Positions 7,742-16,162 of a stretch of DNA of 64,000 nt are shown here, piece after piece (within the stretch, counting starts at the first letter, position 1; each line of letters starts with the position of its first letter). The notes under the pieces were generated by a model that was given only the letters and a program-made list of their open reading frames with translations, was not told the origin of the DNA and made no database searches. The stretch is from Kutzneria buriramensis (lineage in GTDB: Bacteria; Actinomycetota; Actinomycetes; Mycobacteriales; Pseudonocardiaceae), in NCBI RefSeq assembly GCF_043575855.1, contig NZ_CP144375.1, positions 3,100,001-3,164,000 on the forward strand. Direction: 5' to 3'. A program made the position numbers and the translations under genes.

Positions 7742-8583
7742 CCGAGCACCGCAGGATCCTGTTGGACGGGGCCGTTGTCGAGGTGGTGCGCCGCGAGGAG
7801 CTGCTCGTCGCCGGGGACGGCCGCAGCGTCAAGGCGGACGAGGCGGTGCACCTGCCGCCCTGCGAGCCGTCCAAGATCATCGCGGTGCATCTGAACCACC
7901 GCAGCCGGGTGGAGGAGTTCCAGGCCCGGCTGCCGGCCGCGCCGACCTACTTCCACAAGCCGACCTCCGCGCTGAACGCGCACGGCGGGGCGGTGGTGCG
8001 GCCCGAGGGCTGCAAGTGGCTGAACTACGAGGGCGAGGTCGCCATCGTGATCGGGCGGACCTGCCGCAACATCTCCCCCGCCGACGCCGCTGCCCACATC
8101 CGCGGGTACACCGTCGCCAACGACTACGGCCTGCACGACTTCCGCGACACCGACGCCGGCTCGATGCTGCGAGTGAAGGGCTCGGACACGTTGTGCCCCT
8201 TGGGTCCCGGGCTCGTCACCGACTGGGACTTCCGCGGCAAGGCGCTGATCACGAGGGTGAACGGGGAGGTCGCGCAGCACGGCAGCACCGACGAGATGGA
8301 GTGGGACATGCACTATCTCGTCGCCGACATCGCCCGAACGATCACGCTGTTCCCGGGCGACGTGCTGCTGTCCGGGACGCCGGCTCATTCGCGGCCGGTG
8401 CGGCCGGGCGACGTGGTGGAGGTCGAGGTCGAGGGCCTCGGCGTGCTGCGCAACCACATCGTCAGCGGACCGACCGCGATCCGGACGGACGTGGGCGCGC
8501 AGCCGACGGAGTCCGAGGAGGTGCTGTCGACGGCACTCGGCGGCGACTGGGAGTTCCGGGGCATCCGCCCGCCCCGCCGCTGA
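7738..8583 (+). CDS. hpaG: Fumarylacetoacetate-hydrolase-family decarboxylase/isomerase of the hpa pathway
   Basis: The GTG at 7738 overlaps the hpaD stop by four bases; the product has 281 residues. FAH-fold motifs are LNYEGEVAIVIG (metal-binding Glu), YTVANDYGLHDFRD, GSMLRVKGSDTLCPLGPGLV and LLSGTPAHSRPVRPGD. In homoprotocatechuate degradation this family decarboxylates 5-oxopent-3-ene-1,2,5-tricarboxylate and isomerises the product. Enterobacterial HpaG is a fused two-repeat protein, whereas this one is a single repeat. HpaF, HpaH and HpaI equivalents are not in the window, so the pathway must be completed elsewhere. Confidence 0.85.
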   Translation: MTEHRRILLDGAVVEVVRREELLVAGDGRSVKADEAVHLPPCEPSKIIAVHLNHRSRVEEFQARLPAAPTYFHKPTSALNAHGGAVVRPEGCKWLNYEGEVAIVIGRTCRNISPADAAAHIRGYTVANDYGLHDFRDTDAGSMLRVKGSDTLCPLGPGLVTDWDFRGKALITRVNGEVAQHGSTDEMEWDMHYLVADIARTITLFPGDVLLSGTPAHSRPVRPGDVVEVEVEGLGVLRNHIVSGPTAIRTDVGAQPTESEEVLSTALGGDWEFRGIRPPRR

Positions 8584-8595
8584 CCCGAATGCCGG

Positions 8596-8656
8596 TCATG
8601 CAGGGAAGGACGCCTTACCCTCGTTCAACGCGGGTAAGGCGTCCTTCCCTGCATGA
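8596..8656. terminator. Long hairpin (family 1) between convergent hpaG and MarR gene
   Basis: Perfect inverted repeat: arms 8596-8620 and 8632-8656 (25 bp) with an 11-base loop. The arm core GGAAGGACGCCTTACC recurs at 39703, 50470 and 58102. There is no T-run on either side. It is probably a bidirectional terminator, since it fills the gap between two converging genes. Confidence 0.75.
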
Positions 8657-8662
8657 AGCCGG

Positions 8663-9232
8663 TTAGGCGCCGCCGGCGATGGTCGGCAGGGTGCTGGACT
8701 GCACCTCCTGCCGCACCTCCGCCTGCCGGTCGGCCGACGTCTGCTCGAAGTGGTTGAGCATGTGCCGCAGCACCCGGGTCAGCTCGGCGATCCGCCGCGG
8801 CGACAGCCCCTCCAGGCTGTACACCTCCTCGGCGTTGAACCGCGGGAACAGTTCGCACATCAGCGCCTTGCCCCGCTCGGTCAGGGACAGCACGCTCAGC
8901 CGCCGGTCGTCGGCGGGCGTCGTCCGGGTGAGCAGCCCGCGGTTGGCCAGCGTCCGCGCGACGCCGGTGAGGGTGCCCTTGGAGATGCCGCTCTCCTCGG
9001 CCACGTGGCGGGTCTCGATGTCGCCCCAGATCCACACCACCCACAGCACCACGAAACCGGTCCACGACAGATCCACGTCACGCAGCACGGACTGCTCGAA
9101 GTGGTTGCGCACCACCAGCGCGGTCCGGTGCAGGTTGGACAGCGCCATCATGGACTCGACGTCGATGGCCAGGCCGTTGAGGCGCTCGCCGACGGCCTTC
9201 TCGGTCTCGCGCAGCGTGTAGTAGCCGGTCAC
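8663..9232 (-). CDS. MarR-family transcriptional regulator
   Basis: The product has 189 residues from a GTG at 9232. The winged helix-turn-helix runs at about residues 60-125, with TRHVAEESGISKGTLTGVARTL as recognition region and TPADDRRLSVLSLTERG as wing. An N-terminal helical part of about 50 residues is longer than in typical MarR proteins. It lies next to the hpa operon in convergent orientation. MarR proteins such as HpaR commonly repress homoprotocatechuate genes, so it is the leading candidate to bind 5408-5423; this is inference from position. Confidence 0.87.
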   Translation of the reverse strand: MTGYYTLRETEKAVGERLNGLAIDVESMMALSNLHRTALVVRNHFEQSVLRDVDLSWTGFVVLWVVWIWGDIETRHVAEESGISKGTLTGVARTLANRGLLTRTTPADDRRLSVLSLTERGKALMCELFPRFNAEEVYSLEGLSPRRIAELTRVLRHMLNHFEQTSADRQAEVRQEVQSSTLPTIAGGA

Positions 9233-9344
9233 AGCGGTCAGCGTAGCCCCAACCCGGGCGGGCGCCGGCGATCGACCGGCACGTCACCGCGGCGACCGGG
9301 CAGGCCCCGCCAGGGCGCCGGCCGTCCCGTTCCCGCCGCGGCAA

Positions 9345-10490
9345 CTACACCAGTTCCGCCAGCCTGCCCACCACCTCCGCCGGGCTGGGCTGGGCGGCGA
9401 TCTCGTCGCGCACCTCGGCGGCGGTGTCCCGGAACTTCGGCTGCTCCAACACCTGGGCCAGCGCCGCGGCGACCTCCTCCGGCTCGCTGACGGTCAGGCC
9501 GACGCCGCGGTCGGCCATCAGCTTGGCGTTCATCGGCTGGTCGGCGAACTTCGGCAGCGACACCTGCGGCACGCCGTGCACGAGCGGCGTCGCCACCGTG
9601 GCCGAACCGCCGTGGTGCACGATCGTGGCGCACGTGGGCATGAGGGCGCCCAGCGGCATCCAGCCCAGCGCGTGGACGTTCGCTGGCAGCGGTTCGAGCT
9701 CCGAGATGTCGATGTCCCCCAACGCGAGCAGCACCTCGACGTCCATTGTGGACAGATCGGCGAGGACGGCCTTGAGGGCGCCCACCCCGCCGAGCGCCGG
9801 CAGCACACTGCCGAGGGTCACACAGACGCGCGGCCGGGTCGGCGGCTGGGTCACCCAGGCCGGCACCACGCGGGACTCGTTGTACGGGACGTACCGCATC
9901 AGGAACTGGGTGTCCGTGGCGAGGCCGCCCATGCTCGGCGGGCGGACGTCGATCGAGGCCACCGGGTTCACCGGGACGTCCGGCAGGCCCAGTCGCCGCC
10001 GGGTCGGCTCCAGGTACTCGGCGGCCTCCCGGCGCGAGCTCACCACGTGCTCGTCCAGGCCGGCCCAGCCCAGCCGGATGCCCTGCTCGACCAGCGGCAC
10101 GCCCAGGTCGGCGGCGAGCAGCCGGCCGGCCGCCTGCTCGGCGGTGGTGATCACCAGGTCGGGGCGGAACGCCCGGGCCACCGGCAGCATGCCGTCGATC
10201 ATCTGCTCGCCGAACCAGGCGAAGCCGCCGCGATCGGGCTTGCGCGCGACCCCGGCTTTCGTCATCTGGCCGTCCTTGATCATGCCGGCCACCGCGGCCA
10301 CGAACTCCGCCCACAGGTCGCGTTCGGGCAGCGGGTCCACCACCGGCAGGCCGGCGCCGGCCGCCGCGCGGGCCCCGTCGCCGTTGTTGAGCAGCAGCAC
10401 CTCGTGGCCGGCGGCCAGCAACGCCCAGACCAGCGGCACCGTCGGCAGGAAAAGGCCGCTACCGGGCACGGCCGTGCACAGCACTCGCAT
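9345..10490 (-). CDS. Macrolide-type UDP/NDP-sugar glycosyltransferase (GT1)
   Basis: The product has 381 residues from the ATG at 10490 behind GGGGGAG; a TTG two codons earlier is less likely. This is a GT-B glycosyltransferase: the N-terminal domain begins MRVLCTAVPGSG, and the C-terminal donor motif runs HALGWMPLGALMPTC, IVHHGGSATVATPLVHGVPQ, then FADQPMNAKLM. It matches the antibiotic-tailoring and macrolide-inactivating UGT family. No polyketide genes are nearby, and a TetR gene is divergent with a perfect palindrome between. This organisation suggests an inducible resistance or detoxification enzyme rather than a biosynthetic one. Confidence 0.87.
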   Translation of the reverse strand: MRVLCTAVPGSGLFLPTVPLVWALLAAGHEVLLLNNGDGARAAAGAGLPVVDPLPERDLWAEFVAAVAGMIKDGQMTKAGVARKPDRGGFAWFGEQMIDGMLPVARAFRPDLVITTAEQAAGRLLAADLGVPLVEQGIRLGWAGLDEHVVSSRREAAEYLEPTRRRLGLPDVPVNPVASIDVRPPSMGGLATDTQFLMRYVPYNESRVVPAWVTQPPTRPRVCVTLGSVLPALGGVGALKAVLADLSTMDVEVLLALGDIDISELEPLPANVHALGWMPLGALMPTCATIVHHGGSATVATPLVHGVPQVSLPKFADQPMNAKLMADRGVGLTVSEPEEVAAALAQVLEQPKFRDTAAEVRDEIAAQPSPAEVVGRLAELV

Positions 10491-10512
10491 CGTCAACTCC
10501 CCCTAGATCGTC

Positions 10513-10542
10513 TTGAGCAGCGCTCAATTGAGCGCTGCTCAA
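10513..10542. promoter_or_regulatory. Perfect 30-bp palindrome, TetR operator
   Basis: Two perfectly complementary 15-base arms without spacer: TTGAGCAGCGCTCAA followed by its reverse complement. It lies between the divergent GT1 (start 10490) and TetR (start 10592) genes. Each arm is itself partly symmetrical (TTGAGC..GCTCAA), so two nested operators may be present. Almost certainly this is the site of the adjacent TetR protein. Confidence 0.8.
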
Positions 10543-10591
10543 GCTACGGTGGGTAGACTGCCGCCGTCAAGCCCCTCGGGAAAGGACGCGG

Positions 10592-11200
10592 ATGCCGCTG
10601 CGACGGGAACAGGTGGTCGAGGCCGCCCTGGAGCTGCTGGACGAGGTGGGGCTGGACGCCTTCACCACGCGAGCGCTCACCGAGCGGCTCGGCGTGCAGC
10701 GCGGCGCCCTGTACTGGCACGTCAAGAGCAAGCAGGAGCTGCTCGGCGCCGTCACCGAGCTGCTGCTCCGGCCGGTGTTCGCCGACACCGGCGAGGAGGA
10801 GCCGAACGTGTTCGACAACCTCGTCGAGTTCGCCCACCGGATGCGGGACGCCATGCTCGCCCACCGCGACGGCGCCCGCCTGGTCGCCGCGCACGTGACC
10901 GTCAGCGCGTCGGGACTCAAGCTGATGCAGCGCGTCTTGGCCGACTACGCCCGGCAGGGAATTCCCCTGCCGGTGGCCGCCCGCTGGGGCGACATCATCG
11001 CCAGCTACGTCACCGGCTACGTGCTCCAGGAGCAGACCGCCCCGGCCGAGATCGCCTTCGACCTCAGCGAGGCCAGCCCCGAGCTGCTCGAGATGCTCGG
11101 CGACCACCACCCGCCCAGCGCCGAGACCTTCGCCGCCTCGGTGGCGACGATCATCCTCGGCATGCGCGCCGAAGCCGCCACCCTCGCGAGTCCCGCCTAG
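10592..11200 (+). CDS. TetR-family regulator with tetracycline-repressor-type C-terminal domain
   Basis: The product has 202 residues. The N-terminal HTH (about residues 8-48) contains FTTRALTERLGVQRGALYWHVKSKQEL, the pattern typical of TetR(A)-like proteins. The C-terminal domain (FDNLVEFAHRMRDAMLAHRDGARLVA..) is the TetR_C_1 type that binds polyketide-like drugs. It is divergent from the glycosyltransferase and separated from it by the 30-bp palindrome. The simplest model is drug-dependent derepression of the glycosyltransferase and of itself. Confidence 0.9.
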   Translation: MPLRREQVVEAALELLDEVGLDAFTTRALTERLGVQRGALYWHVKSKQELLGAVTELLLRPVFADTGEEEPNVFDNLVEFAHRMRDAMLAHRDGARLVAAHVTVSASGLKLMQRVLADYARQGIPLPVAARWGDIIASYVTGYVLQEQTAPAEIAFDLSEASPELLEMLGDHHPPSAETFAASVATIILGMRAEAATLASPA

Positions 11201-11212
11201 CGCCACACCCCG

Positions 11213-11320
11213 GCGAGTCGCGCTCTGGGACACACCGAATGTGGGTTTCGGGCAGAACTGGGACCCGAGGCTTGGCTCTGCCTGAAACCCACATTCGGTG
11301 TGTCTGTGGGCGCGACTCGC
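11213..11320. repeat. Family 2 inverted repeat, full copy
   Basis: Arms of about 43 bases: 11213-11255 begins GCGAGTCGCG and contains ACACACCGAATGTGGGTTTC; 11276-11320 is its imperfect reverse complement and ends CGCGACTCGC. The two named cores pair perfectly. It lies between the convergent TetR (end 11200) and FAD monooxygenase (end 11330) genes, so it may serve as a terminator. Related copies lie at 31315, 33456 and 60953. Confidence 0.8.
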
Positions 11321-11329
11321 GGGAGTTCG

Positions 11330-12649
11330 TCAGGCGGCGCGGGTGGTGCGGAGGTCGTCGAGGAACTTGCGGCGGAGGGCGGGGATCCGGCTGGTGAGGC
11401 CGAAGAAGGTGCGGGCGGCCAGCAGGGCCAGGCGGCCGGTGACGGGACGGTAGAGCGGGTCGTCGCCGCTGGTGCCGTTGTTGTTCAGGGACTCCGCGAC
11501 GCGGGCGAAGCCGTACGGGAGCATCTCCGCCTCGTAGTCCCCGACGGCCGTCAGCAGCGGCTTCTCGCCACGCGAAGCGGCGACGAGTTCCCGGCACAGC
11601 AGCGCGGCGTCCCGCAGGGCGGTGTTCGCGCCGACGCCCTGGCCCGGCGTCATGGTGTGAATGGCGTCGCCGAGCAGGGTGATGGTGGTGGTCGGCCACG
11701 GCTCCACCGGCTCGGAGGTGCCGATACGCAGGGCGAACGCGGCGTCCGGGTCGGAGAGTTCGAACAGCCGGCGCAGGTTGGGATGCCAGTTCCCGGCGGC
11801 CCGCAGCGCGGTGTCGATCAGCTCCCGACCGCGCTGCTTCTCCGCGCCGTCGGGGAAGTGCTGGTGCGAGCTCCAGATGGACAGGTTGATGTAGTCACGG
11901 GTGTTGTCGAACTGGAGCCCGGACCAGCTGTCCAACAGGGCCGCGTCGGCGGGGTTCTTGGGCCGGCCGTCGGCGTCCCACTTGAACTCCATGACGTGCA
12001 GCATGCCGATCATGCCCTTGGTGCCGAAGACCAGCGACAGCCCGTTGAGCACCTCGTCGCCGAGCAGGGCACGGGTCTCCGGGGTGAGCGCCGTCTTGGT
12101 GGCGATCGCGGTGACGCCGGTGTCGTGGATCTTCGCGTGCGGCAGGAACTGGCGGCGCACCGCCGAGCGGGTGCCGTCGGCGGCGACGAGGATGTCGCCG
12201 GTTGCGGAGCTGCCGTCGGCGAAGAACGCGGTGACCGTGCCGTCCGAGTTCTGCTCGTAGCGGGTGAAGACCTTGCCGTGGTGCACGACGTCGTCCATGC
12301 CGGTGAGCAGCACCTGCCGCAGGGTGGAACGGGACACAGACCGTTCGCTGTCGATCGCGTCGGTGCTGTCCGGGAGCGCGAAGCTCGCGGTGCTGCGCAT
12401 CGACTGCGTGAGGATGTTGAAGTGCCGCGGGGTCCGGGCGCAGGTCGCGACGAAGGTGTCGAACAGTTCCGGCGGCAGGCACTGCCGGAGCGCGCGGTTG
12501 CCCGTCGGGTCGATGCCCACCCGATAGCCGTAGAGCCCGTCGCGGCGGGAGCCGTAGCGCTCGTACACCGCGACCGACACGCCCGCCCGTTTCAGGCCGT
12601 GGGCCAGGCACATCCCGCCGGTGCCGCCGCCAATGATGATCACACGCAT
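11330..12649 (-). CDS. FAD-dependent monooxygenase (aromatic hydroxylase type)
   Basis: The product has 439 residues. The Rossmann GxGxxG is at the N terminus (IIGGGTGGMCLAHGLKRAG). The DG motif VAADGTRSAVRRQF lies at about residue 165, and the GD motif LLGDAIHTMTPGQGVGANTALRD at about 325. This is the complete set for class A flavoprotein monooxygenases that use NAD(P)H and O2. The C-terminal tail lacks the thioredoxin-like domain of the large phenol hydroxylases. The divergent MarR gene suggests inducible oxidation of an aromatic or antibiotic substrate. Members of this group include tetracycline-modifying enzymes; the substrate here is unknown. Confidence 0.88.
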   Translation of the reverse strand: MRVIIIGGGTGGMCLAHGLKRAGVSVAVYERYGSRRDGLYGYRVGIDPTGNRALRQCLPPELFDTFVATCARTPRHFNILTQSMRSTASFALPDSTDAIDSERSVSRSTLRQVLLTGMDDVVHHGKVFTRYEQNSDGTVTAFFADGSSATGDILVAADGTRSAVRRQFLPHAKIHDTGVTAIATKTALTPETRALLGDEVLNGLSLVFGTKGMIGMLHVMEFKWDADGRPKNPADAALLDSWSGLQFDNTRDYINLSIWSSHQHFPDGAEKQRGRELIDTALRAAGNWHPNLRRLFELSDPDAAFALRIGTSEPVEPWPTTTITLLGDAIHTMTPGQGVGANTALRDAALLCRELVAASRGEKPLLTAVGDYEAEMLPYGFARVAESLNNNGTSGDDPLYRPVTGRLALLAARTFFGLTSRIPALRRKFLDDLRTTRAA

Positions 12650-12770
12650 GACAACCTCGATCGTCGTGTATCTCGATTTTCGTGTAACTTAGTTTGAGAG
12701 CAAAGTCGCTCGAATGTCAAGCGATGTGCCGCCGGTTACCATGCGCTGGATCTTGAAAGCCGAGGAAGCG

Positions 12771-13265
12771 ATGCCGAACGAACTGGACGACGTGCTGGCC
12801 GACCTGGGCCGGGCCGTGCAGGCCTACCAGGCCGCGGTCGACGACTACGACCGCGAGACCGCCCGGCTGCTCGGGATCAACGGCACCGACCTGCGGTGTC
12901 TCGAGCACTTGATCGACGCCGGCGAGCTCACCCCGCGAGAGCTCGGCGAGCGCCTCAACCTGGTCACCGGCAGCGTCACCGCGATGCTCGACCGCCTCGA
13001 GAAGCTGGACCTGCTCGCCCGCGCCCCGCACCCCGCCGACCGGCGCAAGGTCGTCGTCCGTCTCACCGACGCCGGCCGGCAGCGCTGCCTGGACCTGATC
13101 GCCCCGCTCATCGAGGACGGCGCGCGCGAGATCGGTTCGCGGTACGACGCCTCGCAGCTCCGGCTCGTCACCGACTACCTGCGCACCAACACCGAGCTCC
13201 AGCGCCGGCACGTGCAACGGCTGCGCGACCAGGAGTCCCCGCCGGCGACTCGGCGAACACGCTGA
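12771..13265 (+). CDS. MarR-family transcriptional regulator
   Basis: I choose the ATG at 12771 (GAGGAAG upstream), giving 164 residues; ATGs at 12741 and an earlier GTG are possible. The HTH is LTPRELGERLNLVTGSVTAM followed by the wing HPADRRKVVVRLTDAG. It is divergent from the FAD monooxygenase. The 120-base gap contains two TCGTGTA direct repeats (about 12664-12687) and a short TTTG-agag-CAAA inverted repeat, which may be its operator. Confidence 0.88.
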   Translation: MPNELDDVLADLGRAVQAYQAAVDDYDRETARLLGINGTDLRCLEHLIDAGELTPRELGERLNLVTGSVTAMLDRLEKLDLLARAPHPADRRKVVVRLTDAGRQRCLDLIAPLIEDGAREIGSRYDASQLRLVTDYLRTNTELQRRHVQRLRDQESPPATRRTR

Positions 13266-13320
13266 GCGGCCGCCAGACCGAACCGGCGGCAAGGCCGCGT
13301 TCGGCCGCGGTGCGGAGACC

Positions 13321-14070
13321 TGGGTACTGAACTTCCTCGACCGGGCCGAGCCGATCTTGAGCGAGCAGCCCCCGAATCAATCCAAGTCGTCGGCGGGGGC
13401 CGACCACAGGACCCCAGTGATGTTGCCACGAGCACGTAAGAGAGCCTCTTGACGATCCTGCGGCGCCGAACCGCTGCTGCGCGGCCCGGAACAGCAGACG
13501 TGGCTCGCGAGGCTGACGCTGGAACAGGCGAGGCTGCTCCGCGAACCCACTGAGGAGCTGCTGGACCGCCTGGCCCCGGAGGACGGCCCGGCGACGCTGG
13601 CACTGGTCGTGGTCCGCAACGGCCACGACACCGCGAGGATCTCCGACATCGCGCGACGACTGTCCACAAGCGACGATCCCTGGCGGCGGGCCGCCGGCGA
13701 GTTGCTGCACGGCTATGGCGCCTCCGAGCTCAGCGACGGCAACGGGGCCAAGGCGGAGGGCCACTTCGCCCGGGCGGCAACGGAATTCCGCGAGCTGGGC
13801 GATCGGATCGGCGTCACCGTGGAGCTCGACACCAACGAGGCCCCGGACCAGTTCCGCGCTCTGCTGCGCATGAACTACGCCCAAACCCTTGCCGCGACAG
13901 GCCAAACCGAGGAGGCCGGCCGACAGCACCGATAAGCGGTCGACCTGGCCATGCGCACGAAGGACGCGCCCGGCCGCGCAACCGTCCTCGAGGCGCAGGC
14001 GGAGTGGTACGAGCAGGCCGCCGCGCTCCAGGGCCACCGAACTCCGAGGCTGAGCTACCAGCGCGCCCCA
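13321..14070 (+). pseudogene. Remnant of a TPR/helical-repeat regulator
   Basis: One frame carries recognisable helical-repeat sequence (NFLDRAEPILSEQ; GAKAEGHFARAATEFRELGD; FRALLRMNYAQTLAATGQTEEAGRQH; AVDLAMRTKDAPGRATVLEAQAEWYEQ). It is broken by stops at 13450-13452 (TGA) and 13933-13935 (TAA), and there is no plausible start. The alpha-helical pairs resemble the C-terminal TPR region of large SARP/AfsR-like or LuxR-like ATPase regulators. The fragment runs directly into the next broken gene. I take it as a decayed fragment, not a gene. Confidence 0.6.
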
Positions 14071-14071
14071 G

Positions 14072-14995
14072 TTACTGCCGGACGTCCCCCGGGTCGGTGG
14101 CGATCATCCCGATGTACCCGTCCGGCGCGCGGTCGCCGGCGCGCAGCGCGCCGGGATTCACCCCGGTGTCCACGGACAGCTTGCTGCTCCGGTAGTTCAC
14201 GCCGAGCTGCCGCAGTGCCGGGTTGCCGCGGTCCATCACGCCGCGATCGAACAGCTCGGTGCTGATGCCGAGCACGTCCGCGGCGACCGGCAGCCGCTCG
14301 TCCTCGTAGCTGTCCAACAGCTCCTCCGAACCGTCGGCCAGCTTCCAGCCGAGGTTGTGCGCGTCCTGCACACCCGTGTTGAGGCCCCGCCCGCCGGCCG
14401 GCGTGTGCACGTGCGCGGCGTCGCCGGCCAGGAACACCCGCCCGACCGGTACCGGTCCGCCATGCGAACGTTCGCACGCCACTGGGTGGACCACCCACGT
14501 CGGTCAGCGCGAAACCCGTTGTCTCCAGCACCAACGCGGCCAGATCCGGCACGTCGTACCGCGGCGTCGTCAGCTGGAAGGTGTCGGTGCCGACCAGCGG
14601 GCACGGCCCCAGCACCGGTCCGTCCTCCCCCACCCAGACGTGCCAGTGGTCCAGGCCGGCCACCCGCACGTCGGCGATGAGCATCCGGTGCTGCTCCAAC
14701 GTCTCCCCGGCGAAGCCGACGCCGATCTCCTTGCGCACCACGCTCCGCCCGCCGTCGGCGCCGACCAGGTACCGCGCGCGCACCGCCTCGTCGCCCAGCA
14801 GCGCGCTGACACCGTTGTCGGCCTGGGCTAACGACGTCAGCTCGAGGGTGCGGGGCTGGATGCCCTTGCCGCGGGAGCCGGCGAAGTCGCCGGGATCGCG
14901 GTCGACGATGCGGTGCGCGACGCCACGGCGGGCCAGCTCGATGGCGAGGGTGAGGCCGGTCGGCCGGCCCCGATGATCAGGATTTCGGTGTCCAC
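14072..14995 (-). pseudogene. Broken aromatic FAD monooxygenase (PgaE/RdmE type)
   Basis: Starting from a GTG at 14995 the frame shows ILIIGAG and then loses one base within the GAGPTGL motif. Further on it reads ELARRGVAHRIVDRDP, then jumps to LVGADGGRSVVRKEIGVGFAGE with about 100 residues missing between. Another frameshift falls around the TDVG..WSTQWRANVRMADRYR segment, and a third before VGRVFLAGDAAHVHTPAGGRGLNTGVQDAHNLGWKL (the GD motif). It ends at GDVRQ without the thioredoxin-like C-terminal domain expected in this family. At least three lesions make it inactive. Confidence 0.85.
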
Positions 14996-15041
14996 GGCGC
15001 ACACCGCGCGCGGTGGCTGTCAGGTCACCGACAGACCGCTG

Positions 15042-15848
15042 TCAGCGCCGGCCGGTGTCGATCAGGAAGTCCTCGAACAGGTTCGGCAGGTACGCCACGA
15101 GCAGGCCGAGCCCGGAGAACGCGCCGCCGACCGGGTTGAGCCGGGACAGCGCCCACGCGAAGGCGCAGCCGCGATAGGCCGGCACCGGCGTGCCGACATC
15201 GGTGAACCAGCTCAGGAACGGCATCCGCAGCTCGCGGATCGCCGGGTTCATCAGCGGGCCGCCCAGCGCGAGCAGCGCCGTCGGCTCGTTGCGCATGACC
15301 CAGCGGTAGACCTGGGAGAACTGGTAGAACCGCCACTCGGCGGCGGAGGGGGCGACGCCGAGCGTGCGGGCCAGCGCCACGCCGTGCTCGGTGGCGGCCT
15401 GCTCGGCCCGGCTCCAGGCGGCGTCGTGCACGCTGCGCCGGTCCAGCTCGCCGTCGCTGAGCCTGCGTAAGTAGCTAGCCCATTCGGCCGAACCGGGATT
15501 GCCGTGGGTGTCCTCGCTCAGCCCCAGCGCGATGGCCGTGCCGCGCTGGAGACCCTCCAGAATGGACGCGTCCACAATGGACATCCAGCTGCCCGGCCGG
15601 GCCAACTCGTTGTCCCGGAAGAATTCGAGCACACCTTCGATGTTTCGCCATCGACCAGGCTCGATGTCCAGCCGGCCGGCGAAGTCGGACTGCACCTCGC
15701 GCAGGAAGTCCAGGCGGTCGGCCACGTGCAGGTGGTCGAGCTCGGCGAGGGTGCGGCCGAGCGGGCGCGCCGGCGCTCTGCGGGCGCGCGGGACCGCGAC
15801 CGGCGCGACGCGCACGCAGGCATCGGCCATCACACTTCGGGCGTACAC
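15042..15848 (-). CDS. Unrecognised protein, about 268 residues
   Basis: A GTG at 15848 (GGGGAG upstream) or an ATG at 15830 starts the frame. The sequence is rich in Trp, Phe and Arg, with no signal peptide: after a basic N-terminal 30 residues come LDFLREVQSDFAGRLD, WRFYQFSQVYRWVMRNEP, LMNPAIRELRMPFLSWF and a fairly hydrophobic end (GGAFSGLGLLVAYLPNLFEDF). Codon bias supports a real gene. I recognise no family. It stands alone, followed by the broken monooxygenase, so its context gives no function. Confidence 0.65.
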   Translation of the reverse strand: MYARSVMADACVRVAPVAVPRARRAPARPLGRTLAELDHLHVADRLDFLREVQSDFAGRLDIEPGRWRNIEGVLEFFRDNELARPGSWMSIVDASILEGLQRGTAIALGLSEDTHGNPGSAEWASYLRRLSDGELDRRSVHDAAWSRAEQAATEHGVALARTLGVAPSAAEWRFYQFSQVYRWVMRNEPTALLALGGPLMNPAIRELRMPFLSWFTDVGTPVPAYRGCAFAWALSRLNPVGGAFSGLGLLVAYLPNLFEDFLIDTGRR

Positions 15849-16162
15849 CAGAACAGCTCCCCGGCTACAGGTCCAGACAACGCCCGAAAATCGTATCCGC
15901 CCCGAATGGGTGCTCCTGTCGTCACATCGGGGGAACCGCTACCGCCGACCAGCCGATCTTGGAGAAACCGCAGGTCACCGAATCTGTCTAGTGTGGTCGG
16001 TCACTCGCCATCCTTGAAAAACCTTGGCGTGGCGCGGGAAGATCGCCACGTACGGTGTGGCAACGGTCAACGGAGCGCACCGATCCGCTCACGGTTCGGC
16101 CAAGCGGCCTGCCTCCACAATGGACAGCGAAGGATGTCAGCCATCGGTCCGTCTGGGCTAAG
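15849..16162. other. Intergenic stretch without a visible gene
   Basis: These 314 bases lie upstream of the gene starting at 15848 and downstream of the PadR gene. The open frames here are short and lack start signals. One copy of CCACAATGG lies near 16116. No hairpin or promoter stands out. Confidence 0.5.

Noticed and set aside
10544..11233. A 229-residue antisense frame opposite the TetR gene
   Set aside because: The forward frame has a clear TetR HTH and ribosome site; the antisense product has no motif.
11213..11320. Insertion sequence ends
   Set aside because: No transposase or internal frame fits within the 108 bases, and no target duplication is visible. Only a non-autonomous element or structural repeat can be supported.
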